9,153 nt of DNA from Phycisphaerae bacterium (GTDB lineage: Bacteria > Planctomycetota > Phycisphaerae > UBA1845 > Fen-1342): assembly GCA_020058145.1 (NCBI GenBank), contig JAGVEP010000209.1:1-9153 (forward strand). The letters are read 5' to 3'. Positions 6,005-9,153 of this stretch are shown in pieces. A program made the position numbers and the translations under genes. The stretch's first letter is position 1, and each line of letters opens with the position of its first letter. The notes under the pieces are model-generated. The model saw only the letters and a list, made by a program, of their open reading frames with translations, was not told the DNA's origin and made no database searches.

Positions 6005-6496
6005 CTACTCCGTATGATCACGGCGTGTCGAAGCGGCCCGTGCACGACCGCGCGACGACTTCGTCGGTCTCTGGCTTCGCTGCGGCGCGGCGGACGCCTC
6101 GCCGGCCGTTGTCCCACTGCGTTGGGGAAGGCGTCGGCCTTGGCGAGGAGCATGTTGATGCTCCGTCCCCCCGCCCCCGACCTCCCGGCGCAGCTCGTCG
6201 AGCTGCTGGCGGACGATCCGCAGGACCGCCCGGCCCTTCGCCGTAAGGTAGTAGCTGCGACGGGCGCGCAGGCCGCCGCCGGGGTCGACCTCACTGCGCA
6301 GCCACCCGTTGCGTTGCATCCGGGCCAACAGCGGGTACATCGTGCCCGGGCTCACGTCGTAGCCGTGGCGCCGGAGCTCCTGCATCATCCACTGCCCGAC
6401 CACCGGCCCCTCGGCGGCGTGGTGCAGGATGTGCACCTTCCAGAAGGCCAGCAGAATGTCACGGGCCACCGCTCGCCGCATTTCCGCTTCGTCCAT
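6005..6496 (-). CDS. PadR-family transcriptional regulator with unusual C-terminal tail
   Basis: A 163-residue winged-helix regulator. Residues 12-105 match PadR: VHILHHAAEGPVVGQWMMQEL, then SPGTMYPLLARMQRNGWLRSE (recognition helix and start of the wing) and RRSYYLTAKGRAVL (second wing strand). PadR proteins usually act as repressors released by small molecules or redox-active ligands and often control their own gene. Typical short PadRs end near residue 105-115. Here a basic, low-complexity tail of about 50 residues (Gly/Arg/Ser/Gln-rich) follows, and its first codons form a perfect 7-bp hairpin (6147-6164). It may be a late read-through addition. ATG at 6496 has no clear ribosome binding site and sits about where a transcript from the TTGACT/TACGAT promoter would begin, so translation may be leaderless. 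The gene leads the membrane-protein/ferredoxin/two-component genes by 49 bases. Confidence 0.88.
   Translation of the reverse strand: MDEAEMRRAVARDILLAFWKVHILHHAAEGPVVGQWMMQELRRHGYDVSPGTMYPLLARMQRNGWLRSEVDPGGGLRARRSYYLTAKGRAVLRIVRQQLDELRREVGGGGTEHQHAPRQGRRLPQRSGTTAGEASAAPQRSQRPTKSSRGRARAASTRRDHTE
6147..6164. repeat. Perfect 7-bp inverted repeat inside the PadR tail
   Basis: GGAGCAT (6147-6153), GTTG loop, ATGCTCC (6158-6164). It falls at codons 111-117 of PadR, exactly where the conserved core ends and the low-complexity tail begins. It could mark the edge of inserted sequence or a remnant terminator-like hairpin. Confidence 0.45.
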
Positions 6497-6531
6497 ATCG
6501 TCTATCGTAATCGAACATCGTAATAAGTCAA
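6497..6531 (-). promoter_or_regulatory. PadR promoter with tandem ATCG operator-like repeats
   Basis: On the minus strand, TTGACT (6531-6526) is followed after 16 bases by TACGAT (6509-6504), and a start site near 6497 would sit next to the PadR ATG. Four ATCG units on the plus strand start at 6497, 6504, 6510 and 6517 (spacing 7, 6, 7; about 20 bases, two helical turns). They cover the -10 box and the expected transcription start. This is where an autoregulating PadR would be expected to bind. The motif GTAATCG (6507-6513) also occurs twice in the cytochrome upstream region. Confidence 0.5.
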
Positions 6532-6756
6532 GCCTGGCTCCGGTGCTTTTTGTGCGACACCGATCGCTCTGTCGTTACGGGGCCGCTGCGCCGCGGCGTC
6601 AGGCCAGCCCTGCCGCGACAACCGGCGGGAAACCGGCGGCGCTACGGGCGAAATCCGCCGCGAGGCTGTCAGGTCCACGGCGTAGGCGGCCTCGCGGAGC
6701 CCCTTGTGAAGAAATCCGGCCATCCCAGGGTCGTCCTCAATAACGAGGATACGCAT
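6502..6756 (-). pseudogene. Truncated response-regulator fragment in an 84-codon chimeric frame
   Basis: The first 28 codons, about residues 1-28 of the intact regulator (MRILVIEDDPGMAGFLHKGL and onward to about Asp28), are retained with start codon and GGAGG leader. The frame then enters unrelated arginine/proline-rich sequence and stops at 6502. Phospho-acceptor Asp51 and the whole DNA-binding domain are missing, so it cannot work as a response regulator. The single substitution in the coding part is silent (GGG to GGA in the Gly-Phe-Leu-His stretch). The stop lies five bases before the PadR ATG, so if transcribed from upstream it might couple translation to PadR. Most likely a duplication remnant; it could be a leader peptide. 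Confidence 0.75.
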
Positions 6757-6776
6757 CGCGCCGCCTCCGAGCCGCA
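6674..6776 (-). repeat. Direct repeat, copy 2
   Basis: The partner of 4884-4987: same orientation, one substitution and one single-base deletion in the leader just before the ATG. It carries the ribosome binding site, start codon and first 27-28 codons of the response regulator. Homology ends abruptly at both edges (6673/6674 and 6776/6777). Confidence 0.95.
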
Positions 6777-6829
6777 GTGCGTCCGCTCTGGTTGCACGGC
6801 CCAGTGTACGTCGGGTCGGGCGGCGAGCA
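6777..6829 (-). promoter_or_regulatory. Possible minus-strand promoter upstream of repeat copy 2
   Basis: On the minus strand a TTGCTC hexamer (complement of about 6824-6829) is followed after 16 bases by TACACT. This would transcribe through repeat copy 2 toward PadR. The matches are partial (4 of 6 each), so it is only a candidate for the original promoter of the response-regulator gene. Confidence 0.25.
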
Positions 6830-6868
6830 AGTTGACGCTCGCAACCGGACTCGCTGCCGGTAGCCGGA

Positions 6869-6930
6869 GTTACACATTACGGCTTTGTAATCGTCACGTA
6901 ATCGGGCTGCCGGCGGCAGCCTCGTACAAT
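6869..6930 (+). promoter_or_regulatory. Cytochrome promoter with dyad, 11-bp direct repeats and inverted repeat
   Basis: The -10 box is TACAAT (6925-6930), 66 bases before the cytochrome ATG, with no consensus -35. Immediately upstream is a perfect 7-bp inverted repeat (GGCTGCC 6905-6911, GGC, GGCAGCC 6915-6921) covering the -35 position. Further up are two GTAATCG copies (6887-6893, 6898-6904), exactly 11 bp apart, and the dyad ATTACGGCTTTGTAAT (6876-6891). OmpR-family regulators bind repeats at this spacing, and some metal-sensing members bind dyads of similar shape. A poor -35 with sites just upstream fits an activator-dependent promoter. Confidence 0.5.
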
Positions 6931-6996
6931 CCGGGCTGCAAGAGCGGCGACAGCGGCGCCGCGGCTGACAACCCATGTGAGCGAAGGAGAAGTCGA

Positions 6997-9057
6997 ATGT
7001 TCCGAGTTAGCGGTTTTCGCGGTGCCACGTTGTGCGCGATGGCGTGCTTGTCCCTACTGGTCCTGGCCGGCTGCCCGAATATCGCCGGCCTTCAAGGTCC
7101 CGCTGGCGAGACTGGCCTTCAGGGTCTCGCTGGCGAGCAAGGTCCCGCTGGCGAGCAGGGTCCCGCCGGCGAGCAAGGGCCGGCCGGCACTCCGGGGTCA
7201 GGCTATGTTTCTCTGGAGCCGGCGGGCATGGTCGGTTTTGTGCGCGACACGGCCGGCGACCCGGTCGTCGGGGCGACGGTCTATCTTGTCCCCAGCGCGG
7301 ACATCCCCACCGCCCCACTGACGCTCACCGACATCGCCGTCGCACGCGCCAGCACGGTCGACGAACCGCTCGAGGACACGATTGCGGCCAACGGCGCAGG
7401 TTACACGCAGGCAACTACCGACGCGGACGGCCAATACCGAATCACCACGGTTCCCACCGGATCGTACTTCATCGTCGCCGTTCCCACGGACGCGGGGCAC
7501 CTGCCCGGCGGCAATCTCTGCCGCACAGCCCTGTCGCAGACCGACATCGTGGGCCAGCAGCGGGACATTGAACTTTCCACCAGCCCGAGCCCTGCGGCCG
7601 AGTACGTCGGTCCAACGGTCTGCCTGAGCTGCCACGGCATGGTGCATGAGAAGCAGACACTCCACATGCTCGGGCTCCGCAAGATCGGCGAAGTCGGGCC
7701 GCTCCAGAACAGCTCCCGGTTCCCGGACTGGAATCAGCCCCTGGCGAAATTTACCGCCGGCGGCACCACGCTCTACTACTACGCCTACAACGGTAACGCC
7801 ACCTCGCCGGACTGGAAGCTGTCGGAGACCAACCCCGGCAGCGGCGTGAGCTTCACCGCCAGGATGTTCGCCGCGACGGGCAAGTACTACGTCGAACTAA
7901 CCGACGTGAAGGGCGCCAGCGGCTCCGTGACCTACGAAGTCGAGATGTCCTACGGCGGCGGCATTTATAAGCAACGCTTTATCACGATCATCGCGGGCAG
8001 CCGCTACATGCTGCCGATCGGCTACAACTTCCAGGGCCAGACGGATGAAACCCAGCCCTACGCGCGGTGGAAGTGGCAGCAGTACAATGCCCAGAACTGG
8101 TACGACGAGGCCACGCCGGCGCTCAAGACCCCGGCCAAGACCAAGGCCTTCGACAACAACTGCGCAGGCTGCCATTTCACCGGCTTCTCGGTGACGGGCG
8201 ATGCGACCACCGGCTTCAAAGCGCACGCCGTGCCCGACGTCAACGGCGAGTTCGACTACGACGGTGACGGCTGGCCCGAGGAGATCAATGTTTCCTGCGA
8301 GTCATGTCACGGTCCCGGCTCGGAGCACTGGCAAAAGGCGGGCCGCGGCCACGCCATTGTGACTCCGCGTCTGCTGACCCCGGAGCGCGAAGTGACGATC
8401 TGTGCCCAGTGCCACACCCGGGTGAAGGGCGTGGGCGCCGGCGGCACCGAAACCCCGCTGGACACCAACGGGCACATGCTGCCCGCGGGCGGCAGGTACC
8501 AGGACTTTCTAACCAATCACGCGGCGGAGTTCGACAATGCGCTGTGGGACACGACCAAGGGCGACGGCAAGCACTCCAAGAAGCACCATTGGCAGGCATT
8601 TGACTTCATCCAGTCCAAGAAGTACCGCAATGCCTCGAGGCTGATGACGTGCTCCGACTGCCACGACCTGCACGGGAATACGGGACTGGACCACCAAGTA
8701 CTGGACCAGCTTGACACCGCCCAGTCGGGCGAGGGCCTGTGCATGTCATGCCATTCCGCCACTTTCCCCGCGGGCGCCACGCTGGCGGCCCGCGAAAAAG
8801 CCCACTACGCCGCCCAGGGCATCGCGAACATCGAGATGGGTAATATCGGATGCACGGACTGCCACATGCCGAAAACCGCGAAGTCCGGCTCGGGTCTAAA
8901 GCAGGCGACGATCGCCGGTGTGACCTATTACTCGGGCGACATTTCGTCGCACCTGTTTGACGTACCGCTGCGCTCGTCCATCGCCACGAAGGCCTGGGAT
9001 ATGATGGCCATTGCCTACACCAACGCCTGTGGTGCCTGTCACCTTGGCGCACCGTAA
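6997..9057 (+). CDS. Octaheme c-type cytochrome lipoprotein with collagen-like stalk
   Basis: A 686-residue predicted exported lipoprotein. Basic N-terminus and hydrophobic stretch end in the lipobox LAGC (Cys26). Residues 31-69 are 13 consecutive Gly-x-y triplets, a short collagen-like stalk. Residues about 77-165 form a carboxypeptidase-regulatory-like beta domain (GMVGFVRDTAGDPVVGATV ... DADGQYRITTVPTGSYF). The remainder is a multiheme cytochrome with eight CxxCH sites at Cys209, 389, 434, 469, 552, 582, 619 and 678. A beta-rich segment of about 175 residues separates hemes 1 and 2, and CHMPKTAKS follows heme 7, as in nitrite-reductase/cytochrome c554-like families. It likely carries electrons in the periplasm or on the cell surface; substrate unknown. 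ATG at 6997 has AAGGAG six bases upstream, and the open frame further upstream crosses the repeat and promoter. It is transcribed away from the PadR/two-component genes. No porin or second cytochrome is in view. Confidence 0.93.
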   Translation: MFRVSGFRGATLCAMACLSLLVLAGCPNIAGLQGPAGETGLQGLAGEQGPAGEQGPAGEQGPAGTPGSGYVSLEPAGMVGFVRDTAGDPVVGATVYLVPSADIPTAPLTLTDIAVARASTVDEPLEDTIAANGAGYTQATTDADGQYRITTVPTGSYFIVAVPTDAGHLPGGNLCRTALSQTDIVGQQRDIELSTSPSPAAEYVGPTVCLSCHGMVHEKQTLHMLGLRKIGEVGPLQNSSRFPDWNQPLAKFTAGGTTLYYYAYNGNATSPDWKLSETNPGSGVSFTARMFAATGKYYVELTDVKGASGSVTYEVEMSYGGGIYKQRFITIIAGSRYMLPIGYNFQGQTDETQPYARWKWQQYNAQNWYDEATPALKTPAKTKAFDNNCAGCHFTGFSVTGDATTGFKAHAVPDVNGEFDYDGDGWPEEINVSCESCHGPGSEHWQKAGRGHAIVTPRLLTPEREVTICAQCHTRVKGVGAGGTETPLDTNGHMLPAGGRYQDFLTNHAAEFDNALWDTTKGDGKHSKKHHWQAFDFIQSKKYRNASRLMTCSDCHDLHGNTGLDHQVLDQLDTAQSGEGLCMSCHSATFPAGATLAAREKAHYAAQGIANIEMGNIGCTDCHMPKTAKSGSGLKQATIAGVTYYSGDISSHLFDVPLRSSIATKAWDMMAIAYTNACGACHLGAP
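7096..7191 (+). repeat. Imperfect 18-bp tandem repeat coding the Gly-x-y stalk
   Basis: Units of 18 bases beginning GGTCCCGCTGG (coding Gly-Pro-Ala-Gly-Glu-Gln or close variants) start at 7096, 7123, 7141 and 7159, with a partial unit at 7177. A 9-base GLQ insert sits before 7123. Unit lengths are multiples of three, so slippage would change stalk length without breaking the frame. Confidence 0.8.
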
Positions 9058-9153
9058 GCTCGACTTTTGCCATTTTTCGCGGCGGTCGCGAATGAACGGG
9101 TACTCACAAAGAATCGGACTCCTCCGTACACTCGCGGGTGGTTTAGGGCCTGC
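9058..9153. other. Downstream flank of the cytochrome gene with a small hairpin
   Basis: No gene is seen. A 6-bp stem TTCGCG/CGCGAA (9076-9081 with 9087-9092, 5-base loop) follows the stop by about 20 bases. The T-run (9073-9077) lies before the stem rather than after it on the coding strand, so it is a weak terminator candidate. Confidence 0.3.

Noticed and set aside
5956..6294. N-terminal extension of the membrane protein
   Set aside because: It overlaps the PadR gene in another frame, has Arg/Ser-rich composition, and a good ribosome binding site precedes ATG at 5955.
6550..6996. N-terminal extension of the cytochrome reading frame
   Set aside because: The frame is open by chance through the repeat (antisense to the regulator stub) and the promoter. 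The lipoprotein signal and AAGGAG site fix the start at 6997.
1..9153. tRNA, rRNA, CRISPR array or transposase
   Set aside because: I saw no cloverleaf ending in CCA, no regularly spaced repeats of CRISPR type, and no transposase or integrase motifs in any frame. The direct repeats at 4884 and 6674 therefore lack an identified mobilising enzyme.

Overview
This is a GC-rich bacterial window. Three things point loosely to a Planctomycetota-like or related free-living environmental lineage: an octaheme lipoprotein on a collagen-like stalk, a single-RRM RNA-binding protein, and a B12-type radical SAM enzyme. No rRNA or other taxonomic marker is present, so this placement is an inference.

Layout. 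1-330 has no convincing gene but holds a nested inverted repeat. 331-1710 (minus) is a B12-binding-type radical SAM protein that probably starts at a rare ATT codon. 1711-2050 is a long leader carrying a perfect TATAAT. 2051-2335 (plus) is an RRM RNA-binding protein, followed by two strong hairpins (2407-2476) and a 73-residue unknown protein (2531-2752, plus). From 6496 down to 2875, all on the minus strand, lie a PadR regulator, a five-helix membrane protein, a two-cluster [4Fe-4S] ferredoxin-like protein, an OmpR/PhoB response regulator and a sensor histidine kinase. The last four overlap by 14, 20 and 26 bases, so they are one translationally coupled operon. Divergent from this block, 6997-9057 (plus) is a lipoprotein with a Gly-x-y stalk, a carboxypeptidase-regulatory-like beta domain and eight CxxCH heme sites.

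The most notable feature is a direct repeat of about 104 bp. The leader and first 27-28 codons of the response-regulator gene (4884-4987) recur almost identically at 6674-6776, next to the cytochrome promoter. The two copies bracket the PadR, membrane protein and ferredoxin genes. The simplest reading is that the two-component system and the cytochrome were once a divergent pair, and that a redox/regulatory module was inserted or duplicated between them. Recombination between the repeats would remove the module and leave the response regulator intact.

The cytochrome upstream region has a 16-bp dyad, two GTAATCG repeats 11 bp apart and a 7-bp inverted repeat abutting a TACAAT box. These are plausible sites for the neighbouring OmpR-family regulator. 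GTAATCG also occurs in the PadR promoter. Together the genes suggest a redox-sensing or respiratory control unit for a surface multiheme cytochrome. The individual domains are visible in the sequence; the joint function is inferred.
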